Origin: Bacillus marinisedimentorum
GTDB taxonomy: Bacteria; Bacillota; Bacilli; Bacillales; Bacillaceae_O
DNA: 64,000 nt
Assembly (NCBI RefSeq): GCF_001644195.2
Contig: NZ_LWBL02000005.1
Location: forward strand, 1-64,000
Direction of reading: 5' to 3'
The position numbers and the translations under genes were made by a program. The notes below the pieces were generated by a model. That model saw nothing but the letters and a program-made list of their open reading frames with translations. It was not told where the DNA came from and ran no database searches. Of this stretch, positions 44,956-53,511 are shown in pieces. Each line of letters opens with the position of its first letter. Within the stretch, counting starts at the first letter, position 1.

Positions 44956-45615
44956 TCAAATCCCGTTCCGCTCAAATCTTTCCAGATCTTGATTATGCCC
45001 CATCGTCACGATGATATCGTCTTTATGCACGATGTCATCAGCTGAAGGCGATACAATAATGCCGTTTTGATTTTTCAGGGCTATGATTGTAACACCATAT
45101 TTGGTCCTCGCATTCAGTTCATACAGCTGCTTGCCGTCGATGTTTTTATTTGCTGCAATTTCAACAATGCTGTAATCTTTTGAAAGCTCAATATAGTCTA
45201 TGATCTTTTCTGATACGATATGGTGGGCAATCCGGACAGCCATATCTTTTTCCGGGTGGATGATCCGGTCTGCGCCTATCTTTTCAAGCACTTTTCGGTG
45301 ATAATCGTTATGGACTTTGACCCAGACGTTTTTTATCTCCATTTCTTTTAAAAGCAAGGTTGTCAGGATACTCGCTTCGATATTCTCCCCAAGTGAAACG
45401 ATGACATAATCAAAGTTTCTGATGCCCAGTGAGTTCAAGGTTGGTTCATCCATTACGTTTGCCTGATATGCTTGTGTTACGGCATCCGTATACTTATTTA
45501 CTTTTTCTTCATTCTTATCCACAGCAAGAACCTCGACATCCAGCTTGCTTAATTCAATGCACAAATTCCCGCCGAACTGGCCGAGTCCGAGAATTGCAAA
45601 TTGTTTCTTTTTCAT
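44956..45615 (-). CDS. ktrC: KtrA/KtrC-type potassium channel regulatory (RCK) protein
   Basis: 219 residues. RCK-N Rossmann fold with GLGQFG at 9-14 and VDKNEEKV; RCK-C domain in the last ~80 residues (DGKQLYELNARTKYGVTIIA) that in KtrA/KtrC binds c-di-AMP. It gates a Ktr potassium channel; the channel subunit is not in the window, as with the unlinked B. subtilis ktrC. GAGGGTGA precedes the ATG. No ydaO-type riboswitch is visible upstream. Confidence 0.88.
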   Translation of the reverse strand: MKKKQFAILGLGQFGGNLCIELSKLDVEVLAVDKNEEKVNKYTDAVTQAYQANVMDEPTLNSLGIRNFDYVIVSLGENIEASILTTLLLKEMEIKNVWVKVHNDYHRKVLEKIGADRIIHPEKDMAVRIAHHIVSEKIIDYIELSKDYSIVEIAANKNIDGKQLYELNARTKYGVTIIALKNQNGIIVSPSADDIVHKDDIIVTMGHNQDLERFERNGI

Positions 45616-45841
45616 CGGTCACCCTCTTTTCTGTCTGCCACAAACATCATTTCAATTATTCTCCAGCTTGCATTACTGTATCGGCTTAAAGCCATTTAAC
45701 GCCCGCACCACCCCCTCTGTCAACCAAAAGGGCACCGGTGAATGTTACAGCCGATTTACATTTGCCGCCTCCTCGTTTATTGTCCCTTAAATGAAGGAAT
45801 ATAGACTGTGAACAAATTTGTTTAAAGAGGAGGTAATCACA

Positions 45842-46027
45842 TTGGCAGAACGCTGGAAAACTGGAGAAGACGCACCTGAATCAGGTGATTACAAGTTTGA
45901 AAGCTATGAAGGTGAAAACGGCGATCGTAAGCAGGCTGATACCGACATGGTTGTCAACCTGGAGGAAGGCGAACGTTTTCCGCCGGTTCCTGCTGTACAC
46001 GGTGCCGCATACTGGGTTAAAGCATAA
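45842..46027 (+). CDS. YjzC-family protein
   Basis: 61 residues. WKTGEDAPESGDYKFESYEG followed by the GERFPPVPAVHGAAYWVKA end is the YjzC family pattern (small cytosolic proteins of Bacilli, unknown role). TTG 45842 is about ten bases after AGAGGAGG. Confidence 0.85.
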   Translation: MAERWKTGEDAPESGDYKFESYEGENGDRKQADTDMVVNLEEGERFPPVPAVHGAAYWVKA

Positions 46028-46126
46028 CAAAATAAGTCTGATAACCTGCTGTCAGCTTTTATCTGCTGATTGACCCTGAAGTAACCAGACGAATCTCTTC
46101 CCCCTTCCCTTTAATTATGGATAAAT

Positions 46127-46155
46127 GGACAGGCCGATAAACGGCCTGTCCTTTT
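46127..46155 (+). terminator. Intrinsic terminator
   Basis: GGACAGGCCG (46127-46136), loop ATAAA, CGGCCTGTCC (46142-46151), TTTT. Ends the yjzC-like gene. Confidence 0.85.
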
Positions 46156-46227
46156 GATTTCTATAGAAAATTATTCGGCTCTCCTTATTAATATCTTAAA
46201 TTCACACTCTGTTGTCTTACTTCCCTA

Positions 46228-46412
46228 ATAAGAAAAACGCCCCTTTGCGGTGTTGCAGGCGTAAGCGGGGATGCCTGCTGGAAGGTGGTTTTTCCTTCCG
46301 GAGGGGTTCTCACCCACCGTTTATGACGATAGCCGCTGGCGCCTGAAGCTGGATGACCCCTTCTGGTTTTTTAACCACCTCGCAAAAATTTTATAATTTC
46401 CTTAACAACAAA
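46228..46412. repeat. Dispersed intergenic repeat, copy 2
   Basis: Shares with 7925-8105 the block TTATGACGATAGCCGCTGGC and the flanking GGAAGGTG, GGAGGG and TTCCTTAACA elements in the same order. The copy is slightly longer and GC-richer. Confidence 0.6.
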
Positions 46413-46438
46413 AAACCGGACGATATGATGTCCGGTTC
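46409..46438 (-). terminator. Terminator for the gene at 46462-46782
   Basis: AACCGGA (46414-46420) and TCCGGTT (46431-46437), with TTTTTT on the minus strand. It directly abuts the dispersed repeat. Confidence 0.75.
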
Positions 46439-46461
46439 AACTCCCCATTTTTCAAGTGTTA

Positions 46462-46782
46462 TTAAGCGGCCTGCTTTCCGGATTCGGCACTCTGACGCGC
46501 TGCACTCAGCAGCAGTACGACAGCCGTGATGATGTGCATGGTCATTCCGACGAATGGTATCCAGGCAATACAGGAGGTGACAATGCCAAGGATGCTGCCT
46601 GTTTTGTGTCCGCTGCCAAGCCCTTCTTTGCTGACTAAGTATAGTGTGATGATATGCAAAATAAGCATAATGAATAGAGGGGTATACAAAAAAGAAAGAA
46701 CAATCGTACCGCCGATTATCGGGATGCCGAGCAGCGCTTCCAGAAAGCCGGTCACCCACTTCATGACATTTGAATTTTTCAC
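46462..46782 (-). CDS. Small membrane protein, unknown
   Basis: 106 residues, three to four helices (about 12-32, 34-50, 62-90). GTG 46782 follows AGGAGGG. Spacing resembles DUF4870/TM2-like proteins, but no motif confirms it. Confidence 0.6.
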   Translation of the reverse strand: MKNSNVMKWVTGFLEALLGIPIIGGTIVLSFLYTPLFIMLILHIITLYLVSKEGLGSGHKTGSILGIVTSCIAWIPFVGMTMHIITAVVLLLSAARQSAESGKQAA

Positions 46783-46838
46783 TTGTCTTCCCTCCTGTAA
46801 AACTATGTACCTCTTTTACAATAATTCGGTATTCGTCT

Positions 46839-47399
46839 TTAACTCCCTTCTTTATTGTGCTGTTCCCAGTCCTTCCTTGTCATGCTGTACTGGGCCAGGT
46901 CATGGAAATGGTCATACAAGAACTCGCCATCACGGACGACGCCTTCTTTTGTGTAACCGAGCCGCTCTGGTATCGCACGGCTTTTGAGGTTATCAGTGCC
47001 GCATTGAATTTCTACTCGGTTTAATCCGTAATGGACAAAAGCCAGGTCTGTCAGCTTCCGGCAAACGTTTGTCATGATTCCTTTTCCTTGCCTGTCTTCA
47101 GAAAGCCAGTACCCGATTGCCGTCTTCCGGTTGTTCCAGTCAATGCTGAGGAATCCTGCCATCCCGGCAATCGCGCCTTTGTGCAGAATCGCCGCTTGAA
47201 ATCCATCATTGGCCGCGTACTGTTTCAGCCACATCTCAATGACCGGCACGTAATCTTCTTCATTCTTCATGCTATCCACCCACGGCAGCCATTCGCGCAG
47301 ATAACGGCGGTCAGTATCCACCGCTTTAAAGAGTTCACCAGCATCACGGTGATCCGGGAATTTCAGGGCGACTTCATTTTCAACTTCCAATAAAAACAT
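46839..47399 (-). CDS. RimJ/RimL-type GNAT acetyltransferase (YdaF-like)
   Basis: 186 residues. AIGYWLSEDRQGKGIMTNVC is motif A (Q-x-x-G-x-[GM]) and IQCGTDNLKSRAIPERLGY is the usual N-terminal-acetyltransferase region; the EWLPWVDSM loop is typical of RimL/YdaF proteins that acetylate ribosomal protein or other N-termini. AGGAGGGG precedes the ATG. Confidence 0.88.
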   Translation of the reverse strand: MFLLEVENEVALKFPDHRDAGELFKAVDTDRRYLREWLPWVDSMKNEEDYVPVIEMWLKQYAANDGFQAAILHKGAIAGMAGFLSIDWNNRKTAIGYWLSEDRQGKGIMTNVCRKLTDLAFVHYGLNRVEIQCGTDNLKSRAIPERLGYTKEGVVRDGEFLYDHFHDLAQYSMTRKDWEQHNKEGS

Positions 47400-47725
47400 T
47401 CTTTTCCCCTCCTGAAACGATATGTTCCATTATAACCCGGCAAGAAAAAAGTGACAGGAGGGGCTAACAACTGTCATGTTCACAGATATAGTTCTTCAAT
47501 TCCAGGTTGCGTTTGACAAACTCGAAATATAATTATTTAAATCCTAATTTATGAGAGCCAGCCTATTCTAGAGATTGCCCGTTCCTTTCCGATGCAGGCA
47601 TTCGCCTTCCGCTCCAATCCACTCAGTTATAAATACTCTATTCACTAAGAAACAATCATAATTCGATTCGTAGATTTTTTTACTGACAAACTGGTTCGGG
47701 AAAGCAAACTATCATACCCAGTCTG
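47400..47725. other. Intergenic, mostly repeat fragments
   Basis: A short piece (about 47578-47625, CCTTCCGCTCCAATCCACTC) matches one end of the MITE-like element core at 37990-38239. Nothing else recognisable. Confidence 0.4.
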
Positions 47726-48040
47726 CCGTGCCTGTAATGTTGGGCCAGCTCTGATTATAAGAACGAGATGCAATCGGCCGTGCCTGTATTGCAGGCCCAG
47801 CTCTGATTATAGGCACGGAATCCAGTCTGCCGTGCCTATATTGTAGGGCCAGCTCTGATTATAAGAACGAGAAGCAGTCTACCGTGCCTGTAATGTTGGC
47901 CCAACTATGATTATAGGCACGAGATGCAATCGGCCGTGCCTGTATTGTTGGGCCAGCTTTGATTATAGGCACGGGAATCAGTCTCCCGTGCCTGTATTGC
48001 AGGCCCAGCTCTGATTATAAGCACGGGAAGCAATCTCCCG
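47726..48040. repeat. Six 52-bp tandem palindromic units
   Basis: CCGTGCCT starts at 47726, 47778, 47830, 47882, 47934 and 47986, with a seventh partial start at 48038: exactly 52 bases apart. Each unit reads CCGTGCCTGTATTG, GGCCCAGCTCTGATTATA, GGCACGG, so its outer arms are complementary, followed by an 11-base spacer. The array ends at the stop codon of the NosF-like gene, so it would be in the 3' UTR of the nos operon. Confidence 0.9.
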
Positions 48041-48766
48041 TCAGGAAGACACAATCGAATCAAAAAATACATCCTCCAGCCTCCGCCTTATCCCATCCTG
48101 GATGCTGAGCTCCTCTACTGTGCCTTCCACCAGGATTTGCCCATCCTTCATGAACGCAACTCTGTCGGCGACTTCTTCAACATCTGCAAGGATGTGCGAA
48201 GATAGCAAAATGGCCGTTCCCCTTTGTTTCTCTTCTCGCAGCATATCCTTGAAGATTTTAACCCAGTAAGGGTCCAGTCCATTTGTCGGTTCGTCGAGAA
48301 TGAGGACGTCGGCCCCCGGAATGAGGGCCTGGGCAAGGGCAAGCCGCTGCTGCATCCCTTTTGAATAGGCCTTCACTTTTTTGTTCCGGTCCTCCCAGAG
48401 TCCCGTCTTTTTCAATAATTCTTCCACTCTGCCGGTCTCCGCTCCGGCCAGCTGCCCAAAAAAGGCCAGAACCTCATAACCTGTCAACACTTTCGGAAAC
48501 AGCATCGCATCAGGCATGTATGCAAATAACCGTTTATATTCCCGGCTGTTGTTTTTGCTGCTGAACCCATTTATGAAAACGGATCCCTCTGAAGGGGCCA
48601 GCTGGCCGGTCGCCATTTGCATGACCGTGCTTTTTCCGGCTCCATTTCCGCCGCAAAGGGCGTATATTTCCCCTTTTTCAACTGTAAAGGAAACGTCGCC
48701 GATTATATTTTCACGGTTAAACCGTTTTTTTACTTTGTCTACGTTAATCATCGGTTTTTCAGCCAC
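48041..48766 (-). CDS. nosF: NosF-like ABC transporter ATPase
   Basis: 241 residues. Walker A GGNGAGKST (39-47), signature YSKGMQQR, Walker B VLILDEPTNGLDP, H-loop SSHIL. Last gene of nosD-nosL-nosY-nosF on the minus strand, overlapping nosY by eight bases. In denitrifiers NosFY with NosD supports maturation of the CuZ site of nitrous oxide reductase. ATG at 48764-48766. Confidence 0.82.
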   Translation of the reverse strand: MAEKPMINVDKVKKRFNRENIIGDVSFTVEKGEIYALCGGNGAGKSTVMQMATGQLAPSEGSVFINGFSSKNNSREYKRLFAYMPDAMLFPKVLTGYEVLAFFGQLAGAETGRVEELLKKTGLWEDRNKKVKAYSKGMQQRLALAQALIPGADVLILDEPTNGLDPYWVKIFKDMLREEKQRGTAILLSSHILADVEEVADRVAFMKDGQILVEGTVEELSIQDGIRRRLEDVFFDSIVSS

Positions 48767-49601
48767 GATGGATCCCCCGTTTCAGTGAATAGCCGGCTGC
48801 GAGCAGCGGCACTGCAATCCATACTGCCGCCGCAGCTGCAAATGCAGCTTGTCCCCATTGACTGTCAGACCATATGGCAAGGTCATAAAGAGTCGGCCCG
48901 AAAATTGTTCCGCTCCCCATTGCAATAATCGTCCAAACCCTTACCAGTTCGGCGGGGTTGAGCAAAATGGAGATGGAAAAGAGCGGAATGATTATATCTT
49001 TTCCGGCAGCCATTGACAGGCCGATAACGCCAAATTCGTAAAAAAGCACAAAAACCGCCCATAGGAGCACGCTCAATCCAAGTGCGTGAAAACGCGTTTT
49101 TGCAATCGTTCCCGCTGCAAATCCGATAGATAAAAACATGAGGATCAGCAGGACGGAAAACGAATAAAACAACAGAAAAAACGGCAATGAAACGCTGCCC
49201 CCGCCTATCGCTGCAGCTCCTCCGGCAACGCCGTAGCCGAAGCTGATCACAGCAAACAAAGCCAGAAACATGCCGATATACTTCCCCGCAATAATTGTTC
49301 CTGTCTTGACTGGATACGTAAGCAGCAGCCCGAGCCCGCCATCTTCCTTTTCACCGGCCAGCGCTGTGCTGCCGGCAAGCATAGTCAGCAGCGGGATAAG
49401 AAAAAGGGAGACATTCAAGAGGCTGGCGGTCGTCCGGTTGAAACCTGTATATCCTGATTCTGCGCCGGCAGCCCCAAAGGTTGTAATGATGACTGCGAGA
49501 AGCGCGAATAAGAAGGCAAAACTGAATATCCATTTACTGCGCAGGATGATGCGCAACTCCTGCCTGGCAATCGTCCACATATCAGTGGCCTTCCCAATCA
49601 A
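48759..49601 (-). CDS. nosY: NosY-like ABC permease
   Basis: 280 residues, six helices; the start MWTIARQELRIILRSKWIFS and the GEKEDGGLGLLLTYPVKTGT loop are those of NosY/ABC-2 permeases. Overlaps the nosL end by 20 bases and nosF by eight. An in-frame start at 49580 (MWT) may be the true one. Confidence 0.82.
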   Translation of the reverse strand: MIGKATDMWTIARQELRIILRSKWIFSFAFLFALLAVIITTFGAAGAESGYTGFNRTTASLLNVSLFLIPLLTMLAGSTALAGEKEDGGLGLLLTYPVKTGTIIAGKYIGMFLALFAVISFGYGVAGGAAAIGGGSVSLPFFLLFYSFSVLLILMFLSIGFAAGTIAKTRFHALGLSVLLWAVFVLFYEFGVIGLSMAAGKDIIIPLFSISILLNPAELVRVWTIIAMGSGTIFGPTLYDLAIWSDSQWGQAAFAAAAAVWIAVPLLAAGYSLKRGIHRG

Positions 49602-50046
49602 AATCTGTTATTTCCTGATAACTCAGCAGCCGGCCCTTGCCTTCGTGTTCAATATATTGCTTTGCCTTCTCTTCCGATTCGAATGACAGCACACCATAAG
49701 CCATCGGCGTCCAAAAATCTTCATCGTAGGCAAACCCCGCTTCTTCGAGTTCAACCCATTCCGCTGTCTCCACATCACGGACATACTTTTTCTTGATTTC
49801 TTCCTCCTTGCCTTCCCCGTTAATATATTCCATCATGCAGCCGATGTCATCGAACTTGTGGACGGTCCCATCTTCGAGAATGAGCTGTGTCGCATAATCG
49901 GTATGGGCAACCGACATATTACAGACGATACATGCATCGATATCAGGATTTATTTTTTCCGGTTCATAGCTCTGCTCTTTTCCACAGCCGGCAAGGATAA
50001 ACAAAACTGCAGCAATCATCACGATTCCAACCTTTAGAATTCTCAT
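49582..50046 (-). CDS. nosL: NosL copper-binding lipoprotein
   Basis: 154 residues from ATG 50046, which overlaps the nosD stop (ATGA). Lipobox ILAGC, then DACIVCNMSV and KFDDIGCMMEY, the NosL copper ligands region. Unlike the paralogue at 41755 it has no Met/His-rich tail. A longer frame upstream is an artefact inside nosD. Confidence 0.88.
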   Translation of the reverse strand: MRILKVGIVMIAAVLFILAGCGKEQSYEPEKINPDIDACIVCNMSVAHTDYATQLILEDGTVHKFDDIGCMMEYINGEGKEEEIKKKYVRDVETAEWVELEEAGFAYDEDFWTPMAYGVLSFESEEKAKQYIEHEGKGRLLSYQEITDFDWEGH

Positions 50047-51425
50047 CTTTTCACACTCCCATACACAATTGCACCCGTTAGCAACAACAGTATGATTGAA
50101 AGGATGCCGATCTGCCATCGGTTCGGCCCTTCTTGAACTGTGTCCTCTTCTTCTCCCGGCGGATTTGTCAGCGGATATCTGTCCACACCTTTTTCAGACG
50201 CAAGGGAGGGCATCCATTTCTCAGCAGCTGCCCACATTTTGATTGCCGGGCTTTCAAAGTAAAACTGCAGCTCAGGGTTTTCAAAAACGAGCCGGTCATA
50301 CATCGTTCCAGATTCATACGGAATTTCACCGATGCCGTCTCCATCTGTATCGAATCCGCGGTAATCATCCCAGTAATTCCCTGAAGAACCGTCATCAAGC
50401 GGTTCTTTCTGTTCCACAATTTTCGTCTGGACGACATTGCCGGTAAACCGGTTTCCACTCACCATGTTTCTGCTGTTTTCGTCTTTTAAGTGGATGCCGA
50501 TATGGTTTCCGGCAAAGAGATTCCCTTTGATGACACTATCCCTGGCATCCTGCAGGCTCAGCCCAGTGCTGTTATATTCCACTCTGTTATTCAGCAGCTC
50601 GATCTTTTCCGAATCGAAGATAAGGACACCATACCCCCGGTAATTTAACTGGCGGGTCACCGTGTTCCGCTCGAACTTAATATTTTTCGTTCCCATGACC
50701 ATCAGGCCGGTTATATTTTCAGACAGCGTGTTTCCCTCAGCTTCGCCGCCTTCTGCGAACATCAAGTGGAGACCGTAGCGCGAATCGCTGATCTGGTTCA
50801 TTTCAATTTTGCTCTCTTTGGCAAAATCGAAGTAAATGCCATCCTGCATGCCTGTAATTTCATTCCCGGATGCTTCATTGCCGGATCCTTTGAAAAGGTG
50901 AATCCCGTTGCCGCGCCTGGAAAAATGGACAGGATAACCGTTTATCCTGTTATTCCGGATGACGTTGCCTTCGGCTTCCTCTACGTATACGCCAAAATGG
51001 ACACGCTGCAGCGTGTTGTTTTCAATTACATTGTGTGCTCCGGATACATGGATGCCTGCATCATTCCCAGTCTGTCCGCTTGCCAAAAGGGTCAATCCCT
51101 TTATAATCGTGTGATCAGAGATGATTTCTATGATGCTGCCTCTTCCGCCCCCGTCAATGACAGCGCCCTTCTCCCCTTCAAGGACCACCGATTTGGAAAT
51201 CGTCACGTTTTCGCGGTATGTCCCCTTTTCCAGCACAATCCGGTCACCGGTTTCCGCCTGATCGACCGCCTGCTGAACCGAATCGCCCGGCTGCAGCCTG
51301 ACAACCGATTCGGCACCAGCCGCCGTTGTCTGGAAAAAGAATGAAAACACGAAAAGAAAACCGCTTATCAGAACAGGGCTCAATTCAACGCCTTTTCTTC
51401 TTTTAAATAACTTTATTATCTTCAT
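50043..51425 (-). CDS. nosD: NosD-like periplasmic/extracellular right-handed beta-helix protein
   Basis: About 460 residues. Signal peptide (about 12-38), a long series of parallel beta-helix turns of the NosD/CASH type (e.g. HNVIENNTLQRVHFGVYVEE, GNVIRNNRING, GNEASGNEITGMQDGIYFDF), and a C-terminal helix (about 440-460) anchoring it to the membrane. NosD partners NosFY. ATG 51425 has only GGATGG upstream; 51437 is an alternative. No nosZ lies next to it. Confidence 0.85.
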   Translation of the reverse strand: MKIIKLFKRRKGVELSPVLISGFLFVFSFFFQTTAAGAESVVRLQPGDSVQQAVDQAETGDRIVLEKGTYRENVTISKSVVLEGEKGAVIDGGGRGSIIEIISDHTIIKGLTLLASGQTGNDAGIHVSGAHNVIENNTLQRVHFGVYVEEAEGNVIRNNRINGYPVHFSRRGNGIHLFKGSGNEASGNEITGMQDGIYFDFAKESKIEMNQISDSRYGLHLMFAEGGEAEGNTLSENITGLMVMGTKNIKFERNTVTRQLNYRGYGVLIFDSEKIELLNNRVEYNSTGLSLQDARDSVIKGNLFAGNHIGIHLKDENSRNMVSGNRFTGNVVQTKIVEQKEPLDDGSSGNYWDDYRGFDTDGDGIGEIPYESGTMYDRLVFENPELQFYFESPAIKMWAAAEKWMPSLASEKGVDRYPLTNPPGEEEDTVQEGPNRWQIGILSIILLLLTGAIVYGSVKR

Positions 51426-51529
51426 ATAATCTACCATCCAGATATTGGTCTAGCCACAGAATAGCAAACAATTGTGAAAAATCCTGAAAGTTTGTGTGAA
51501 TAAAGATTTGCACCGTATTTAATGTGGTT

Positions 51530-51765
51530 ATAGGGTAGTGTCTGCAGTGGAAAATCGTTTTATTTCCTTTTCGACTAGATAACCATTAGTTTAAACGGCG
51601 CAAAAGAGGATGTTGTTTTGCACTTGATGAAAGACGCGGCGGCGAAGGCGACACCGTGAGTGCGATCGGTGGGAAACAGGGACGGATGCCGCACTTGTGG
51701 CACGTAGTGTAAGCGAAAGCCTGCAGCGGAAAGGTACAGGTAAGTTCCAGTAGACACTATCCTAT
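51530..51765. repeat. MITE-like element, second copy
   Basis: Terminal inverted repeats ATAGGGTAGTGTCTGCAGTG (51530-51549) and CAGTAGACACTATCCTAT (to 51765). Inside are segments related to the core of 37990-38239 (CACCGTGAGTGCGA, ACGGATGCCGCACTTGT). No coding frame. Confidence 0.6.
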
Positions 51766-51946
51766 TCATTCCGCTAAACGGTACTTTAGTTGAAGATGAC
51801 ATTGTTTCGAATTAGAAAACCGACTCCGTTAATTGAGTCGGCCTTCTCTTGCTGATGGAGTTATTCTAAGGCTTTTTCACTTTGTGATCTTATCGGAACC
51901 CCTTGCTGTTTTACCAGGTTCATTTTCATTTCTTGCTATGTTTTGT

Positions 51947-52168
51947 TTATCCTTTTGTGTCTTCATCATTTTTGTATTCTAAAATATCCCCAGGTTGGCA
52001 TTCTAATGCTTTGCAAATTGACTCTAACGTTGAAAGCCTGATTGCTTTTGCCTTTCCATTTTTCAATATTGAAAGGTTTGCCATTGTTATTCCAACCCTC
52101 TCAGAAAGTTCCGTCACGCTCATTTTCCTTTTAGCCAGCATCACATCAATGTTGATTATGATTGCCAT
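51947..52168 (-). CDS. XRE-family regulator (YozG-like)
   Basis: 73 residues from ATG 52168 (GAGGTGATACC upstream). IDVMLAKRKMSVTELSERVG with ITMANLSILKNGKAKAIRLS is a Cro/C1 HTH of the short YozG class, usually paired with a DUF2975 membrane protein, as here. Confidence 0.88.
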   Translation of the reverse strand: MAIIINIDVMLAKRKMSVTELSERVGITMANLSILKNGKAKAIRLSTLESICKALECQPGDILEYKNDEDTKG

Positions 52169-52178
52169 TGGTATCACC

Positions 52179-52664
52179 TCAGACCACTAAGTCATTTTCT
52201 GATTTTATAATAATCGCCTCTTGTAAAAGCCTTTGAAGAACAGCAGCGAATACTGCGATCACCATTGAAGCAAAGATAGGGACCATTCCGACTATTATGA
52301 GACCCGGGGCATCGTCCAGCTCTGCTGCGAGAAAAACGAATGGCATCATTATCACATAAAAGGCACTGATTGTGATTGCACAGTATTTTATATTCTTTAA
52401 AGCTTTAACAGAAATTTGGGAGAAAGCTTCGTTCTTATCAATATAACTTAAAAGCCTGAACGCATTAAACAATGCAATGTAAAACGGTATTACTGTTACA
52501 TACAAACCTGCTACTATGGGATACAGTATATAGGCATAATCGGGATTTACAGGATGATCGGCTAACCAAACCAACCCAAATACACTTAACGCAAGAACTG
52601 GAGTCCCAATAAGAAAAACAGCTATCTTTAAAAAAAGGGGTGAACCATGTTTCATAAAAAGCAC
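52179..52664 (-). CDS. DUF2975 membrane protein
   Basis: 161 residues, four helices (about 10-30, 45-68, 95-118, 125-150), with the SYIDKNEAFSQISVKALKNI cytoplasmic loop characteristic of DUF2975. The XRE gene begins ten bases downstream. The pair probably forms an autoregulated unit; function unknown. Confidence 0.85.
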   Translation of the reverse strand: MLFMKHGSPLFLKIAVFLIGTPVLALSVFGLVWLADHPVNPDYAYILYPIVAGLYVTVIPFYIALFNAFRLLSYIDKNEAFSQISVKALKNIKYCAITISAFYVIMMPFVFLAAELDDAPGLIIVGMVPIFASMVIAVFAAVLQRLLQEAIIIKSENDLVV

Positions 52665-53150
52665 CTCGCTTATTTAGCGTTAATATGATTTCAAGACATT
52701 ATTTATCGTATCACAATAAATAATTATTGTTAATATATTCTTCTTTGATATCAAAAATCCTCTTATCTTAAAAAATGGGCATGTTAAAGGTCAATGCTGT
52801 TATTCAGCAGCAAAAGTATAACTCCCATAAATTTGGCTCATTAAACTCCCTCTATTAATTACACTTTTCTCTTCAATGGTTTCCATTCTTTTTGTATTTA
52901 CTCTGTATGGCGAATGATCAACAACAAACTTTAACCATTCCACTAACAGGTTCGGTTTTCAGCGTAGTGCTGAGGGAGATCACTTCATCACAGCTGTTCT
53001 TTGTTTTTTGCAAAACATGAAGTTACAACCCTCAAAAGCCCTAAACAAATGCAGTCCGCTTGCGAACGTTTTGATTACAGTTGTCGGTAAGGAACTCCGT
53101 GATCAGCTCAAATACATATGATTAACGATTGGTTCATATTGCCCTCGAAA
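52665..53150. other. No recognisable gene
   Basis: AT-rich, without a supported frame. A hairpin TTCAGCGTAGTGCTGAG lies near 52960. Confidence 0.4.
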
Positions 53151-53154
53151 GGAT

Positions 53155-53163
53155 TGTGTAAAA
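53155..53163 (-). promoter_or_regulatory. Possible DnaA box upstream of sda
   Basis: TGTGTAAAA, i.e. TTTTACACA on the minus strand, one mismatch from TTATNCACA. B. subtilis sda is DnaA-regulated, so the position is suggestive. A single weak site only. Confidence 0.3.
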
Positions 53164-53195
53164 TTGTTACTGGTTAACGAACAGGAGGGAATCGC

Positions 53196-53333
53196 TTGAA
53201 TAGTTTGAAATTGTTGGATTGGAAGGAATTACTGGATGCTTACAAAATAGCACTTGAATTCAATTTATCCGAAGAGTTTATAGAACTGCTGCGAGACGAA
53301 ATAGATAACCGGAATCTCACGGACTCAAAGTAG
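53196..53333 (+). CDS. sda: Sporulation checkpoint protein Sda
   Basis: 45 residues: a helical hairpin, WKELLDAYKIALEFNLSEEF then IELLRDEIDNRNL. Length and the L-x-x-E/Y-x-x-A-x-x-x-N-L-x-x-x-F-I-E-L-x-x-x-E-I pattern match Sda, which binds sporulation histidine kinases and blocks the phosphorelay on replication stress. TTG 53196 is eight bases after AGGAGGG. A terminator follows. Confidence 0.85.
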   Translation: MNSLKLLDWKELLDAYKIALEFNLSEEFIELLRDEIDNRNLTDSK

Positions 53334-53336
53334 GCC

Positions 53337-53364
53337 CCCTCTTTTATAGCAAGAGGGAGTTTTC
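53337..53364 (+). terminator. Terminator of sda
   Basis: CCCTCTT (53337-53343) and AAGAGGG (53351-53357), then AGTTTT. Confidence 0.75.
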
Positions 53365-53511
53365 ATTTTACGACTTGCTCTCTCGAATCTTCGTTAGTTC
53401 TTTTTTACTTTATTTTTAACATTTTTTATATAAAAAGAGGTAAACAAATGAATAATTATGTCGATATATAGGATTGAAGTAGGATGTATTAATATTTAAA
53501 TAATATCGTGA

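Noticed and set aside
45616-45817. c-di-AMP (ydaO-type) riboswitch before ktrC
   Set aside because: I could not find the conserved core elements; only short hairpins are present.
47726-48040. CRISPR array
   Set aside because: Period is 52 but the near-constant part is ~41 bases and the 'spacers' are only ~11 bases and themselves similar; no cas genes nearby.
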